Assembly: GCF_030159955.1 (NCBI RefSeq)
Contig: NZ_BSNK01000002.1
Span: 1,426,001-1,490,000 of the forward strand
Direction: 5' to 3'
Length of the DNA: 64,000 nucleotides
DNA from: Algimonas ampicilliniresistens
GTDB lineage: Bacteria > Pseudomonadota > Alphaproteobacteria > Caulobacterales > Maricaulaceae
Shown: positions 44,205-54,212 of the stretch, piece after piece
Layout: every line of letters begins with the position of its first letter
How positions within the stretch are numbered: position 1 is the first letter of the stretch
The notes under the pieces: generated by a model
The model's input: only the letters and a program-made list of their open reading frames with translations
What the model was told of the DNA's origin: nothing
Database searches by the model: none
Position numbers and translations under genes: made by a program

Positions 44205-46100
44205 ATGGGATTGTTCAAACGCAGCGACCGACGGAGCCGTAAATCGGCCCCTGAGCAGGTCAGCGGCGCGCAGCCCGCTTATGCGGCGCCTGTTCGCGCG
44301 GCCGATCTAACGGTCGGCGACTATGCGAACGGCATTCCGAACATCAAGCTTGGCTCGATGTTCGTGTCGTTTCTGCGTCAATTGCTATGGCTTATACCGT
44401 TACTCGTGATTGGCTGGGGTGTGGCATGGGTGATGACAGCCGATTTCAAGCGCACTTATACGGGTGAGGGCACGTTGCTGGTCCAGCTCGGCGATGAATA
44501 TGTCTATCAGCCGATTGCTGGGAGCGACGCTCAGTCGAGCTTATTGCAAACGCCCGACACGATTGCTCTCAATGAAGTGGCGTTGATCAAAAACCCTGAA
44601 GTCATGGACCGGGTTATTCAATCGATCATTGATAGCCCCGGCGGGCTGATGGCGTTTGATGAGCGCATTGCCAAGAAAATGGCCGGCCATTCCGAAGGGT
44701 CGATGGATTACAAATTGGCCTATATGGAATTGCGCAAGACAATGGATAGTAGTTTCCATGTTGCGGCCCGGCCTCGGTCATCCATTATCGACCTGTCATT
44801 CAAACATGAAGATCCGCAACTCGCGGTCTCAACGCTCAATGACTTCATTGACGCCTATATGGACTATCGTCGCCAAGTCTTTGTCGATGGGGCCAGCGTG
44901 CTTGTGACTCAGCGCCGTGAGGATGCGGCAGGACAACTCAAGGCCAATGAGCAACGAATGGCGTCATTCTTGGCGCGCCATCAGATCTCAGACTTCGAGT
45001 CGGAACAGAAAGGCGCGAGCAAACGCACCGAAGATTTGCGTGCATCACTGAATACGCTCCGTGCCCGGATCGTTGAAACAGAGCGCTCGCTCGCCATTGT
45101 TGAAGATCAGCTCCGCCAAACGCCGGCCTCTATCGATCTCTATATTGATGATCGTGCGTCGAACCGGATCGCGCAGGCAGAACTCGAACTGAAACAATTG
45201 CTCGCTAAATATCTCCCCACCGCCGACCCGGTGCGTCAAAAACAACAAGAAATTGAACAGCTTAGGTCTTTACAACAGAGCAATGGCGGTCGGGCCACGG
45301 GTGGTCGTCGTGTCGGTGTAAATACAGTCCATCAGGATCTGACACGTTCGCGCAATACGTTGCAAGCCACAGCAGACAGCCTGCGTGAGCGTGAAATCAC
45401 GATGCAGCGTCAGCTTGAAAGCGTTGATGGGAAGCTCCGTCGCATGACCTCACTCGGTCCGGCCTATAATGACCTGCTGCGCGAACAAGAGACGCTTAAT
45501 ACGCGATTGAAAACCTATCTGAACAAGGAACAAGAAGCGCTGATCAATCAACAGCAAGCTGAAGCGGCGGCTGAGAATGTGCGCGTCCTGTCGGCGGCAA
45601 CCTATCCGATCAAAGGTCGCAACATGCGTCTGATGGCGTTTGCAGGCGCGGCACTTGCGTGGGCGTTCACCTTGTTCATGCTGGCGCTGTTCCGCGTCTT
45701 TTCTGATCCGCGTCTCTATGCAACGCCCGCCATGTCTGCTGCCGCAGAACCGATGCCGAGACAGGCTTACCATCCTTATGAGCCTAATCCAGAGCCCCAC
45801 GGCCAAATGCAACTCAGTCCTCTCGATGCACGGTTGCAACGCTATGAGGCTGCGCCGCAGCCACGCCAAACCGCGACTGACCCCTACGCACCGCAGCCGT
45901 ATCAGCCAGCGGCTCACTATCAACCTCCACAGCAGCACCATAAATGGGATCAGCATCCGCAGGCTTATCAGCAACCTCCCGCACAGAATCTCTTAGCCTA
46001 TCCGGAGGCACCGCAGTCTGGATATGGGTATGATGGGCAAGACGAGACGTCAGACAATCCCTACTTGTCTAGGGGTCGCTCAGCGGGGTCGTTTCGCTAG
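44205..46100 (+). CDS. Wzz/GumC-type polysaccharide chain-length protein without kinase domain
   Basis: 631 residues: a transmembrane helix near 55-75 (SFLRQLLWLIPLLVIGWGVAWVM), a Wzz domain, a long coiled-coil region (about 230-450, with repeated Leu/Glu/Arg/Gln heptads such as LREQETLNTRLKTYLNKEQEAL), and a second transmembrane helix near 480. The C-terminus is Pro/Gln/Tyr-rich instead of a BY-kinase with Walker motifs. It should set polymer length and link the inner membrane to the Wza-type exporter. Tyr-rich tails are phosphorylation targets in Wzc, but no kinase is visible in this cluster. The last 4 bp overlap a convergent GT2. Confidence 0.87.
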   Translation: MGLFKRSDRRSRKSAPEQVSGAQPAYAAPVRAADLTVGDYANGIPNIKLGSMFVSFLRQLLWLIPLLVIGWGVAWVMTADFKRTYTGEGTLLVQLGDEYVYQPIAGSDAQSSLLQTPDTIALNEVALIKNPEVMDRVIQSIIDSPGGLMAFDERIAKKMAGHSEGSMDYKLAYMELRKTMDSSFHVAARPRSSIIDLSFKHEDPQLAVSTLNDFIDAYMDYRRQVFVDGASVLVTQRREDAAGQLKANEQRMASFLARHQISDFESEQKGASKRTEDLRASLNTLRARIVETERSLAIVEDQLRQTPASIDLYIDDRASNRIAQAELELKQLLAKYLPTADPVRQKQQEIEQLRSLQQSNGGRATGGRRVGVNTVHQDLTRSRNTLQATADSLREREITMQRQLESVDGKLRRMTSLGPAYNDLLREQETLNTRLKTYLNKEQEALINQQQAEAAAENVRVLSAATYPIKGRNMRLMAFAGAALAWAFTLFMLALFRVFSDPRLYATPAMSAAAEPMPRQAYHPYEPNPEPHGQMQLSPLDARLQRYEAAPQPRQTATDPYAPQPYQPAAHYQPPQQHHKWDQHPQAYQQPPAQNLLAYPEAPQSGYGYDGQDETSDNPYLSRGRSAGSFR

Positions 46101-47029
46101 CGCGCTTTAGAGCCGTAAAGGCGCGGGCTTAACCCGTCCCACCAGAAAATCTTCCCTAAGCCTTGGGCTAATCGTCCAAAATGGCCGATACGGGATGGGC
46201 GCTTAAGCAGACGATGCAGTAGGTAAAGTGGTCCGTGTATGAGGGTCTGCGCCCCACCAATCAGTGTCCATTTACCGATTTCGGGCCATCCGCGTAGACC
46301 GCGATCCGCCGCTTCGCGTGTGGGAGTCTGACCAAATGCGAAATGCCGACGCCAGAGATAGGACGGGGTCGCGCGATGCGGGGGCACATGTTCCCAGGCT
46401 TTAGTGTTGGCACACCAGCCGACTGTTCCCCCTTGGGCGATGATGTGGGCGAAGAACGCATCGTCTTCGCCGCCCACTTCGTTGAGGGCCGGATCAAAGA
46501 TCGGTGAGGGGAGCGACACCCCTTTTAAGTCGACAAGGCAGCCACCCGTGCCGAGAGTCTCTTCGATGACGCGCGTGTCCCCTTCCACAACCCGTGAGAA
46601 GAGGGGTGAAAGCCAGCGTTCCAGCATCTCAGTTCCTGCCGGTAGCGCGGCTATAGCGGGGGCGAATGTGAGCGCAGTGCCGAGATCACGCGACGTTTTC
46701 AGTATCGGTTCAAGATAGGGCGGGACGACTTCCATATCATCGTCTAGAAACAGAACGTAGCGAGAGTGAACGCCTGACATTCCGACATTTCTTGCATTGG
46801 AAACACCGGGTTCTGGTGCAACCCGGTAGTCGACGGATCGACCCGTCTCAGCGGCGAATGTTTCGACTGCCTTGCGCGCCGTCTCCGCGACGTCATTGTC
46901 GGCAACTATAATTGCAGTGTCATCACGTTGGCCTAGATCCGCGTCGATGCTGTTGAGCAGGCGCGTCAGGTCCTTCGGTCTTTTGAACGTCGGAATGACG
47001 ATGGTTATGAGAGGGGCGCTGAGGGTCAT
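46097..47029 (-). CDS. Glycosyltransferase family 2
   Basis: 310 residues. GT-A fold: ITIVIPTFKRPKDLTRLLNSID at the start, IIVADNDVAETAR, PGVSNARNVGMSG, and the metal-binding LFLDDDMEVVPP near residue 93; GGEDDAFFAHIIAQGG near 200 is the acceptor-side ED motif. It transfers a sugar to the growing exopolysaccharide repeat unit at the cytosolic face. It is last of the leftward operon, overlapping the deacetylase by 4 bp. Donor and linkage unknown. Confidence 0.88.
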   Translation of the reverse strand: MTLSAPLITIVIPTFKRPKDLTRLLNSIDADLGQRDDTAIIVADNDVAETARKAVETFAAETGRSVDYRVAPEPGVSNARNVGMSGVHSRYVLFLDDDMEVVPPYLEPILKTSRDLGTALTFAPAIAALPAGTEMLERWLSPLFSRVVEGDTRVIEETLGTGGCLVDLKGVSLPSPIFDPALNEVGGEDDAFFAHIIAQGGTVGWCANTKAWEHVPPHRATPSYLWRRHFAFGQTPTREAADRGLRGWPEIGKWTLIGGAQTLIHGPLYLLHRLLKRPSRIGHFGRLAQGLGKIFWWDGLSPRLYGSKAR

Positions 47030-47778
47030 GATCGGACCTGTTCCAAAGCGTCGCGCACGGGCAAAACGTCGAGACCGGATTGTTCAATAGTGTTCAAAAC
47101 CGTGGCGAGTTCCGAGGGTGTGCAGCCAAAATCAGAGGGGTTTTCGCGCACGTCATGACCAAACAGGATCAACCAGCGGCGGTCTTTCGCGGCAGTTTCG
47201 ATCAGTGACAGGGTGGTGTCGATCTCACTGCTGTATAGTCGGGCCGAAGCCGTCAAGCGCAGGTCGAGCTGATCGTTCGCGGGCGCATGTATGCCTCTAA
47301 GGAGGTCGAATTCGGGAGCGAGCGTCCGTTTCACTGCCGGTGTCACCTCACCATAGGGGTAGGCAAAGGTTTTAGCTCTAGGTAGGCCAAGCCGTGCAAA
47401 AGCCTCGCGATTGAGGGCGATGTCGGCTGTTACAGCGTTTGCGCCGGAAACCAGTGCGTCAATATGCGAGAATGTATGATCGCCGATCTCATGACCGCGT
47501 GTGTGAGCGGAAATCATGTCCTCCTCGCTCATATGTAAGCCGAGATGGTTGGTGGTCCCGCACAGACCTATCGCCGCGTAAATCGTCGCTCGCCACCCCT
47601 TGGCTTCGACCATCGGCAATGCTGTCTCGAAGGCCGAAAGGGGACAGTCATCGAACGATAGGCTGACCATGCCTCGTGATAGTTGCGGGCGAACGGTGTC
47701 GCATGACAGATAGCGCGCGCTGCGTCGACGCAGCTTAGCGATCAAGTCAGTGCGTGGCTGGTAGGCGGCTGCACTCAT
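47026..47778 (-). CDS. Polysaccharide deacetylase family protein
   Basis: 250 residues from the ATG at 47778, which overlaps the upstream GT2 stop (ATGA); a longer frame upstream is inside that GT2. NodB-type motifs: LSFDDCPLSAFE (catalytic and metal Asp) near residue 45, HTRGHEIGDHTFSHID (metal His residues) near 95, FAYPYGEV near 140 and ILFGHDVRENP near 215. It removes N- or O-acetyl groups from carbohydrates. No signal peptide is evident, so a cytosolic substrate such as a lipid-linked sugar is possible. Confidence 0.87.
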   Translation of the reverse strand: MSAAAYQPRTDLIAKLRRRSARYLSCDTVRPQLSRGMVSLSFDDCPLSAFETALPMVEAKGWRATIYAAIGLCGTTNHLGLHMSEEDMISAHTRGHEIGDHTFSHIDALVSGANAVTADIALNREAFARLGLPRAKTFAYPYGEVTPAVKRTLAPEFDLLRGIHAPANDQLDLRLTASARLYSSEIDTTLSLIETAAKDRRWLILFGHDVRENPSDFGCTPSELATVLNTIEQSGLDVLPVRDALEQVRS

Positions 47779-48668
47779 TTCAGCGCCTCCGCATAGTGAG
47801 ACGCACGCCACATCTTCAGCGCTAAAACCCGAAGCCGTGTCGGCAGCTGTTGCATCCGAACGAGCCACCGTAGCGGCGAACGAGCCAGGCTGTGCCCCGG
47901 CAAATGCCGCAGCTTTGTCGTTATGCGGTAAAGCGGCAAGGCTTGAGCGAGACCCGGATGGGCTTGCACGAAACGGCGATAATTCGCTCCGGATGTCGCG
48001 AAGCGAGACAAGAGGGTTTCCGTACTCTCAAGTCCAAGATGAACTGCTGGATTATCGATGTGGCGCAGGCGATGGCTTTGCGAGACGCGCGCCGCCCATT
48101 CACTATCTTCCCAACCCCAACCTTTAAATTCTGGATCGAATGGTTGCGCATCGAGCACGTTCTTGCGCACACAGAGGTTGGATGATGCTACATTTTGCGC
48201 GCCATTCCGTGCGCGGTCTTCAGCGCTGAGGCAATCGGAGCTGTGGGACAGAAGACGGTGCAAATCCGTGTCGCGGTCGTCAGAATGATCTTCAACCCCG
48301 AAACCACCAAATAGAATATCGCAATCATTATCCGCGATCTGGTCGAGATAGCGGCTTAAGAAATCTGGGTGGTCGATCCGCATATCAGCATCGAGAAACA
48401 GGACCCAATCGGCTTGGGCTTGTTGCTGTAAGGCGTTGCGTGTGGCGGATCGTCCACGGTTAGCAGACGCGGTTGTGAGATGAGTTGGCAGAGCCATCCC
48501 TTCCACGGTGGTCTGTGCGGTTCGGGTCAACGTCGCATCGCCCGTACCATCATCCATAATACAAATTTCGATGGCTTTCGGCGTAACGTCTTGGGCGTCA
48601 AGCGAGCGCAAAAGCCCTGACGGGTCGTCTCGATAGAAAGGGATTAGTATAGATAGGCGAGGGGTCAT
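47775..48668 (-). CDS. Glycosyltransferase family 2
   Basis: 297 residues from the ATG at 48668 (MTPRLSILIPFYRDDPSGLL); the start overlaps the flippase stop. GT-A motifs: IEICIMDDGTGDATL, NRGRSATRNALQQQA, LFLDADMRIDHPDFL near residue 92, and a GWGWEDSEWAARVSQSHRLRH block near 193 typical of chondroitin-synthase-like GT2 enzymes. Likely adds one sugar to the exopolysaccharide repeat. Second glycosyltransferase of the cluster, so the repeat unit may be short unless others are encoded elsewhere. Confidence 0.88.
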   Translation of the reverse strand: MTPRLSILIPFYRDDPSGLLRSLDAQDVTPKAIEICIMDDGTGDATLTRTAQTTVEGMALPTHLTTASANRGRSATRNALQQQAQADWVLFLDADMRIDHPDFLSRYLDQIADNDCDILFGGFGVEDHSDDRDTDLHRLLSHSSDCLSAEDRARNGAQNVASSNLCVRKNVLDAQPFDPEFKGWGWEDSEWAARVSQSHRLRHIDNPAVHLGLESTETLLSRFATSGANYRRFVQAHPGLAQALPLYRITTKLRHLPGHSLARSPLRWLVRMQQLPTRLRVLALKMWRASHYAEALK

Positions 48669-50140
48669 TCGGACATCTCGATGATCTGGTTTCTCTGTCT
48701 TATACCTTGGGCAAATCCTCGGATGATCGTTCGGCAATCAGCTGCATTCAGAACCCAGCAGGTCCCGAGATAGACGAGCGCTCCGACTGATGCTTTAATC
48801 ACCAGGGTCAGGGGTCCAGGCGAAAGAGTATCCAGCGGTAAAGCTGTCACAACGGCGGCCATTGCGAAACAGGCCAGCGCGATCTCGAAGGTGGCTCTCA
48901 GTGGCCAAGGCAGCGGGTAATGACGACGGGCCAATAGCACCGCGAAGACAAAGGCAAGCCCGTAACCGGCAATGGTGGACCAGACTGCCCCCATCAAGCC
49001 GAACTTCGGAACCAGAATTATATTGAGCGCGATGTTGAGAACGACAGGCGGCACCATGACCCAGACAAAGTCGCGGGTCTTCCCAGACAACATAAAGGCG
49101 CGCTGGACGTAGTAGGTAATCAAGCCGTTGATCAATCCGGCAAAGGCGATGAACGGCATCACCGTAACGGCCTCATCACGGACGCTTTCGCCTAAGATGA
49201 ACCCGGCATCCTTAGACACAAGCGCGATCCCCATTGCGGCCGGCATGGCGAGCCAGAGCAGGCTGGCGCCATAGTCGCGCATAATGTCGCGGGATCCGTC
49301 CTGTCCGGCTTTTTCAAACGCTGTGACAGCGACAGGCGTGACAGCCATTGAGAGCCAGATAAACAGAATCTCAAGGGACCGATTAGCGAGATTATAGCCC
49401 GCATTATAATGGCCCGCTGAGGCTTCACCCATAATGGCGGCGATGATATAAACATCCGAGGAATTCAGTGTGTAGCCTAGCAGCAGACTGATGCAGATCG
49501 GAAAGCCATAGGCCGCGTAACGTTTCGCCCGCGCAGTTTGAAACTGGCCCCGCTTTTGCCGCAGGAGCATAAAGGGCAGGTCAATCGCTAAAGCGATCAG
49601 CAGACCGATAATGATCCCGACATAAGGGCCGCTCTCACGCAGCGGTGTGAAGATAACGAGCGCAATACCAATACTAAAAGACAGAAGCATCTGGCTCGAA
49701 TAGGTCAGGCTGTACCGCGTCACCCGGTGAGCCGCTTTGTGCGCTTCCATGCCGAGATTGAAGATGAGTTGTAGTCCGGCTGTGCCAAGCGCGAAGGCGA
49801 GCACGGTTTTAAGTTCGCTGGCGAGAGGCAGAAGATAGATAATGCCAAGAAAGAGCCCAACCGATAGCGCGCCGATGCCGCCACCGAGTAGATAGATAGT
49901 CCGGAGGTGAGACGGTACGTCGCCGTCCTTTTCTGCCCGCGCTTGGAAGCGTGCCATGGCGGCTTCGAGCCATGTAAACGCGCCCATATGCACAAATTGT
50001 AGGGTAATCATCGCAATCGCGTAGCGACCGAATTCCTCAGGGCTCAGCAAGCGTGTGAGCACCACAATCAACCCGAAACTGACCACAATATTGGCCAGAT
50101 TCACGGGCAGGTAGGCCAGAAGCGACCGACCCATTTTCAC
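48665..50140 (-). CDS. Lipid-linked polysaccharide flippase (Wzx-like)
   Basis: 491 residues with about 12-14 hydrophobic segments in the MVF/polysaccharide-transporter pattern (NLANIVVSFGLIVVLTRLLSPEEFGRYAI at the start; NSSDVYIIAAIMGEASAGHYNAGYNLANRSLEI near 230). It flips undecaprenyl-linked repeat units across the inner membrane. Overlapping ATGA junctions on both sides tie it to the initiating transferase and the GT2. A separate Wzy polymerase is not seen in the cluster. Confidence 0.87.
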   Translation of the reverse strand: MKMGRSLLAYLPVNLANIVVSFGLIVVLTRLLSPEEFGRYAIAMITLQFVHMGAFTWLEAAMARFQARAEKDGDVPSHLRTIYLLGGGIGALSVGLFLGIIYLLPLASELKTVLAFALGTAGLQLIFNLGMEAHKAAHRVTRYSLTYSSQMLLSFSIGIALVIFTPLRESGPYVGIIIGLLIALAIDLPFMLLRQKRGQFQTARAKRYAAYGFPICISLLLGYTLNSSDVYIIAAIMGEASAGHYNAGYNLANRSLEILFIWLSMAVTPVAVTAFEKAGQDGSRDIMRDYGASLLWLAMPAAMGIALVSKDAGFILGESVRDEAVTVMPFIAFAGLINGLITYYVQRAFMLSGKTRDFVWVMVPPVVLNIALNIILVPKFGLMGAVWSTIAGYGLAFVFAVLLARRHYPLPWPLRATFEIALACFAMAAVVTALPLDTLSPGPLTLVIKASVGALVYLGTCWVLNAADCRTIIRGFAQGIRQRNQIIEMSE

Positions 50141-51711
50141 CGGATTGTCTCCCGATCACCCAACATGACCGGGATCGTCTTGGCCATGATCAGCAGATCC
50201 CAGAAGATATTGGACCGTTCAATATATTCCACATCCAGCTGGACCCGGCGCTGCACATCATCTCCATTATGAAGCGGGCCGCGTGAGCCGTTGATTTGGG
50301 CCCAACCGGTCATGCCCGGTTTGACCTTGTGACGATGCGCATATTCTTCGACCAGTTCGATAGAGTCGCGTCCGGCCGTCTTCATGCCGACAGCATGTGG
50401 GCGAGGACCGACAAGGCTCATCTCACCGCGAATAACATTAACAAGCTGTGGCAGCTCATCGATCGAGGTTTTGCGAATGAACCGACCGAGGCGCGTGATG
50501 CGTGGATCGTTGGCTTCGGTTTGTCGTTCGGCTTTCACATCGCATTGATCGGTGCGCATAGTGCGAAACTTCAGCACATCGAAAATGCGGTTGTTAAACC
50601 CATGACGGGGCTGGCGGAACAAGACAGGCCCGGGACTATCGCGCTTGATCATAATAGCAATGATGCCTAGCGGAATGGCAAGGACGACTAGAGCGACCGA
50701 ACCGATTACAATGTCAGTCATACGCTTCAGGGCCGTATGGCTACCGGATTTTGGATTGCCCGTAATGTCGTTGAGCGAGACCTCTGCGATTTCAGCGAGG
50801 CGTTGTTTGACGTGATCGAGATTTTCAAACGCATCGGCCACATACGCAATACGGTTGGGCAATAGCCGGACTTTTTCGACAAAATCTTTCTTCCGTGCGG
50901 CGGCGGCGCTTGGCAAGGTGACAACGATCCGGTTGACGTAGGGAAGGCCTTCCCACTGCAGCAGATCACCGATCTTGCCGACAACTGGGACCCCGTAAAT
51001 ATTAAGCGGTGCGCGCGCCAAACGTTCGTCGAAAATAGCGACGATGTTGAGTTCTTTGGTTTTGGCGTTTTCTTCGATAATCCGTCGCGCGCTATCGGTT
51101 GCGCCGAGCATGACAACGGTCGGGGCCAATCGTCCCTTGGCATGCAGACGCTGTAGTTGGCGCGAATAGAGCATGTGTAGAGCCAGCAATACGGCAATGG
51201 CGCAGAGCCCGGCTTGAGCCAGCGCATCGGGCAAGAAGCTGTCAGGGCGGATGATCAGGGCCGTTGACAGCCAGACCCCAAGGGCCGCGAGACCGGCAAC
51301 GAATACGGTTTTAACATGTGCTCCTATCGTTTCGGTCGGCGGGAAGCGGTAAGCCCGCGCAAAGAACATCATGAAGATGAAGACGGCTGAGCCCAATATC
51401 GAAACGATGATCGGGGCCAGAATAGTCTTCTCATTCACACCGACATACCCTTGCCAAATACCCAGCGCGATCACACCGAGCACGGCGGCAATATCCACGG
51501 CCTGCATCCCGAAGCGCACCGCATTCATATTCGTCTGGCGCGTTGGCACGACCAGATCATCAATCGTCCGACGCTTTCGCCGCCTATCCACAGCCGGCGC
51601 GGCACCGTCCGGTCCGGGTCTCGCGACCCGGCGTTCATCTTCGCGTCTTGCTCGGGTCTGCGCGGTTGTGTCCGCAGTCTCGGTCCGAACTGTCTTCAGG
51701 TTTTCAGCCAT
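50137..51711 (-). CDS. Undecaprenyl-phosphate sugar phosphotransferase (WbaP/GumD type)
   Basis: 524 residues: a basic N-terminus, about five transmembrane helices (residues 45-190), a CoA-binding-like domain ([21 protein letters not shown]), and the catalytic C-terminal domain. The latter has [63 protein letters not shown] and [15 protein letters not shown]. It starts repeat synthesis by moving hexose-1-phosphate to undecaprenyl phosphate. First gene of the leftward exopolysaccharide operon. Confidence 0.92.
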   Translation of the reverse strand: MAENLKTVRTETADTTAQTRARREDERRVARPGPDGAAPAVDRRRKRRTIDDLVVPTRQTNMNAVRFGMQAVDIAAVLGVIALGIWQGYVGVNEKTILAPIIVSILGSAVFIFMMFFARAYRFPPTETIGAHVKTVFVAGLAALGVWLSTALIIRPDSFLPDALAQAGLCAIAVLLALHMLYSRQLQRLHAKGRLAPTVVMLGATDSARRIIEENAKTKELNIVAIFDERLARAPLNIYGVPVVGKIGDLLQWEGLPYVNRIVVTLPSAAAARKKDFVEKVRLLPNRIAYVADAFENLDHVKQRLAEIAEVSLNDITGNPKSGSHTALKRMTDIVIGSVALVVLAIPLGIIAIMIKRDSPGPVLFRQPRHGFNNRIFDVLKFRTMRTDQCDVKAERQTEANDPRITRLGRFIRKTSIDELPQLVNVIRGEMSLVGPRPHAVGMKTAGRDSIELVEEYAHRHKVKPGMTGWAQINGSRGPLHNGDDVQRRVQLDVEYIERSNIFWDLLIMAKTIPVMLGDRETIR

Positions 51712-51916
51712 CTATTCCACCATTTCTATGCGGGCCCAATACAGGCGGCACGGAAACATCCGGTAAACAGCTTGACGAATCTGCAGTTCGGCTTTGTTTG
51801 TGTGGAAACAGACGGTCGAGTGAGCAAACAAGGCAGCCTCGCTCTATCTGTAATTGGCTGAATTCTGGGCAGACAAATGCTTGCGGGGGCGGGTGCGCAT
51901 CGTTAGACGCGCCGAC

Positions 51917-52007
51917 GGAGACGTGGCCGAGTGGTCGAAGGCGCTCCCCTGCTAAGGGAGTATGGGTCAAAAGCCCATCGAGGGTTCGAATCCCTTCGTC
52001 TCCGCCA
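51917..52007 (+). tRNA. tRNA-Ser (GCT)
   Basis: GGAGACG / CGTCTCC acceptor, D-arm with GGCCGAGTGG, anticodon arm CTCCCCTGCTAAGGGAG with anticodon GCT, a long variable arm (TATGGGTCAAAAGCCCATC), T-arm GAGGGTTCGAATCCCTTC and encoded CCA at 52005-52007. It directly borders an accessory region, and serine tRNA genes are common integration targets. Confidence 0.97.
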
Positions 52008-52202
52008 CTACCTTCTGGCAATCCATTGAAATTATTAAAGTTTCCCCGCTCGGGGTAGTTCCGGCCCTACCGCTGGCCCCTACCGCATGATTGGCGCTTT
52101 CGGGAACAACGGCGCTCAAGCCGACGACTTTTGCCCAATCTGTGCCCTTTTCACCGTGTCGCTAAACGCCCCCGGCTAAATCCATTTTAGAACCGGGAAA
52201 GC

Positions 52203-52228
52203 CGCTATTCCGCTATTCCCGCTATTCC
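52203..52228 (+). repeat. Three tandem CGCTATTC(C) repeats after tRNA-Ser
   Basis: CGCTATTC, CGCTATTCC and CGCTATTCC follow each other within 52203-52228, with CCCTTTTTT shortly after. Short tandem direct repeats next to a tRNA 3' end may be arm-type integrase sites. The rest of 52008-52278 holds only a CCCCG-CT-CGGGG stem and no gene. Confidence 0.5.
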
Positions 52229-52278
52229 GTTGATTTCCCTTTTTTCAGGACGCTGACCTCTATCTGGCTAAAGATGTC

Positions 52279-52802
52279 CTAGCCTTCGGTGGGCGGGCTC
52301 TGAACGCGGGGCATATCTCGTCGGCGCTTTTCGAGCCTTTTTGGCAAGGAAGGCTTTGGTAGGGCTAAGAGCTGAGTTATCGTTTCATCAGACATTTTGC
52401 TCTGAATGATTTTGCACGCTGCTCTGATATAATCAGCTAAGTCGGCAGTCGAAATGACAATCTCGTCAATCTCTTCTCGCCCGACTATTCGTTCCTTCAG
52501 GTAATATCGTTTGGCGGTATAGGCCTCGTCGCGAAGGATGAGAACTATTCTGTTTGTCGCGCTATGAAGCCTTACGTCGCTAATGCTGTGCGATAAGAAA
52601 TTACGGTGCTCTCTCAACATATCAGCAGATTTCGTAACAAAAGAGATGTGGGGCAGCACGTCTGCGCGAATGCGACTGTAACCTTCGAGTGAGCGTATTA
52701 CACCGAGGATAGGAAGGTGATTTACCATGATTCTTGTGGGCGCGCCCGCCCCAATCATGTCCACCAACAGCATTCGCAATGTAGTTTCTAAGGCGTTCCA
52801 AC
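52279..52802 (-). pseudogene. HEPN-like protein, C-terminal part, split by transposon
   Basis: The frame is open from the transposon junction (52802) to a stop at 52279. It continues the N-terminal fragment at 56181-56276 without a frameshift once the 3378-bp element and one 8-bp duplication are removed. The rejoined 203-residue protein reads GTLIASWNALETTLRMLL across the joint. It contains MLREHRNFLSHSISD, an R-N-x3-H motif typical of HEPN ribonuclease domains, and ends in a basic, Pro-rich tail. HEPN proteins act in toxin-antitoxin, abortive infection and CRISPR effectors. A TTG at 52779 could still start a shorter product of 166 residues. Family assignment is by motif only. Confidence 0.65.
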
Positions 52803-52929
52803 GGGACCTATATACTTAGCTAGCCAAAAATAAAGGCAGCGAGCGGCTAGTTAGTGGGCTTGATCTTTTCGGCCAAAAAGCCACCTGTGAACAACTTGGT
52901 AAAGCTATCGGCATAGAAAGGCGACGGTT

Positions 52930-53397
52930 ATGTATGACGTTGATGATATTTGCGATTACGTCATTGCTCGCCTCAGAGCTGCTGGCGTTCACATAAATCT
53001 ATTGAAGCTTCACAAGCTTTTGTATTACGTTCAAGCGTGGGCGCTGGCCTATGATAACGAGCCTATGTTCGATGAAGATTTCCAAGCTTGGGTTCACGGT
53101 CCGGTCAGCCGTAGAATTTTTGATCGCTTCAAAGAATCAAAGTCCCTCTATTCATCAGTCGGTGTCCAGGACATAAGAGAAGGCTTTGACGCGGGCTCGC
53201 TGCGAGAAGCGACGGTAAACAACATTAATTCGGTTTTGGACGTTTACGGTGGGTTTTCTGGAGATCAGCTGGAACAGCTAACGCACGAAGAACAGCCTTG
53301 GCTTGAAGCGCGGGCGAACCTGTCGCCTACCGAAAGAAGCACGGAAGTCATTAGCCAAGAAACGATGGGCAGCTTCTATCGCGCGCGCCTGAGTTAA
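52930..53397 (+). CDS. Panacea-domain (DUF4065) antitoxin
   Basis: 155 residues of the SocA/DUF4065 family, now called Panacea: VDDICDYVIARLRAAGVHINLLKLHKLLYYVQAWALAYDN at the start, FQAWVHGPVSRRIFDRFKE near 52, and the acidic HEEQPWLEARANLSPTERS near 118. Panacea domains neutralise many unrelated toxins encoded next to them, or act as proteolysis adaptors. Gene order with the following 246-residue gene (6 bp apart) is the standard antitoxin-toxin layout. Located just inside the left transposon end. Confidence 0.88.
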   Translation: MYDVDDICDYVIARLRAAGVHINLLKLHKLLYYVQAWALAYDNEPMFDEDFQAWVHGPVSRRIFDRFKESKSLYSSVGVQDIREGFDAGSLREATVNNINSVLDVYGGFSGDQLEQLTHEEQPWLEARANLSPTERSTEVISQETMGSFYRARLS

Positions 53398-53403
53398 GTG
53401 ACG

Positions 53404-54141
53404 ATGAAGCCCCTGCTGGCTCATCCGCCCTCTCAAGCAAACCGCCCGGTTACCCGAACGCCCCCAGAGTCGTATTTCCGATTTTCACTGAGGTATTGGA
53501 AACAAATCGAAAACTTTGGTTTGGGAGAGCAAAGCCAAACTTGGTTTGTCGCATTACTCAAGCGCCTGAGATCATTATGCGAAATCACGAAAGACCGATT
53601 CATCCAAGAAGCAAGTCTCAAAGATCAATTTCATTATCACGATATTAAGTGGGATCATGCGCCCATTGACCGAAAGGATTTTGATTGGGTTGACCAAGAA
53701 ATAATTGAGAACGAAAACGAGTATCCGTTCTTTCAATTTTCTGTCTCACAGTCTCTAGGTAGGGTCGTGGGATTCTTCGAAGGCCCAACATTCTTTGTTC
53801 TTCTCCTTGACCCTGCACACAACATCTACCTCACTAAATATTCAAACTATAAAGTCACCAACACTACGATAGGAAGGTGTGACTTCTCTGGGCTGCTAGA
53901 GAAAACAGAAGCGATTGTTTCACTCGCTATAGATCATGGCGTTAACATCCCGGAGCATATTTGGTGCGGTGCACGGGGATATATCGCCAGCCAATATTCG
54001 AACCTCGTGGTTGCGAGAGTTGATGATGATACGGTTCACACGATTGACCAGTTGATAAGTCTTTCGGCAGCGGATGGCACTGCGGACATCGTAAGCGACG
54101 CATTGAAAAGCTATGCGGATCAAATGAAAGATATCGTTTAA
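53404..54141 (+). CDS. Panacea-linked protein, candidate toxin
   Basis: About 245 residues from the ATG at 53404 (GTG at 53398 is in frame). It reads SYFRFSLRYWKQIENFGLGEQSQTWFVALLKRLRSL, then FHYHDIKWDHAPIDRKDF and YPFFQFSVSQSLGRVVGFFEGPTFFVLLLDPAHNIYLTKYSNYKV. Soluble, aromatic-rich, with no membrane segment or known catalytic motif visible. Similar partners of Panacea antitoxins exist (from memory), so a toxin role is inferred from position. It is AT-richer than the host genes. Confidence 0.65.
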   Translation: MKPLLAHPPSQANRPVTRTPPESYFRFSLRYWKQIENFGLGEQSQTWFVALLKRLRSLCEITKDRFIQEASLKDQFHYHDIKWDHAPIDRKDFDWVDQEIIENENEYPFFQFSVSQSLGRVVGFFEGPTFFVLLLDPAHNIYLTKYSNYKVTNTTIGRCDFSGLLEKTEAIVSLAIDHGVNIPEHIWCGARGYIASQYSNLVVARVDDDTVHTIDQLISLSAADGTADIVSDALKSYADQMKDIV

Positions 54142-54212
54142 TTTAGGCCGGATTCCCAAGCTGCTTTCATTGCTGGAAACAACATGCGAACCGCTAGAAA
54201 GCGGAGGATAGC

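Noticed and set aside
51704-52021. 105-aa reverse ORF across tRNA-Ser
   Set aside because: Starts in the tRNA and reads its complement (GDEGIRTLD type), a common false ORF.
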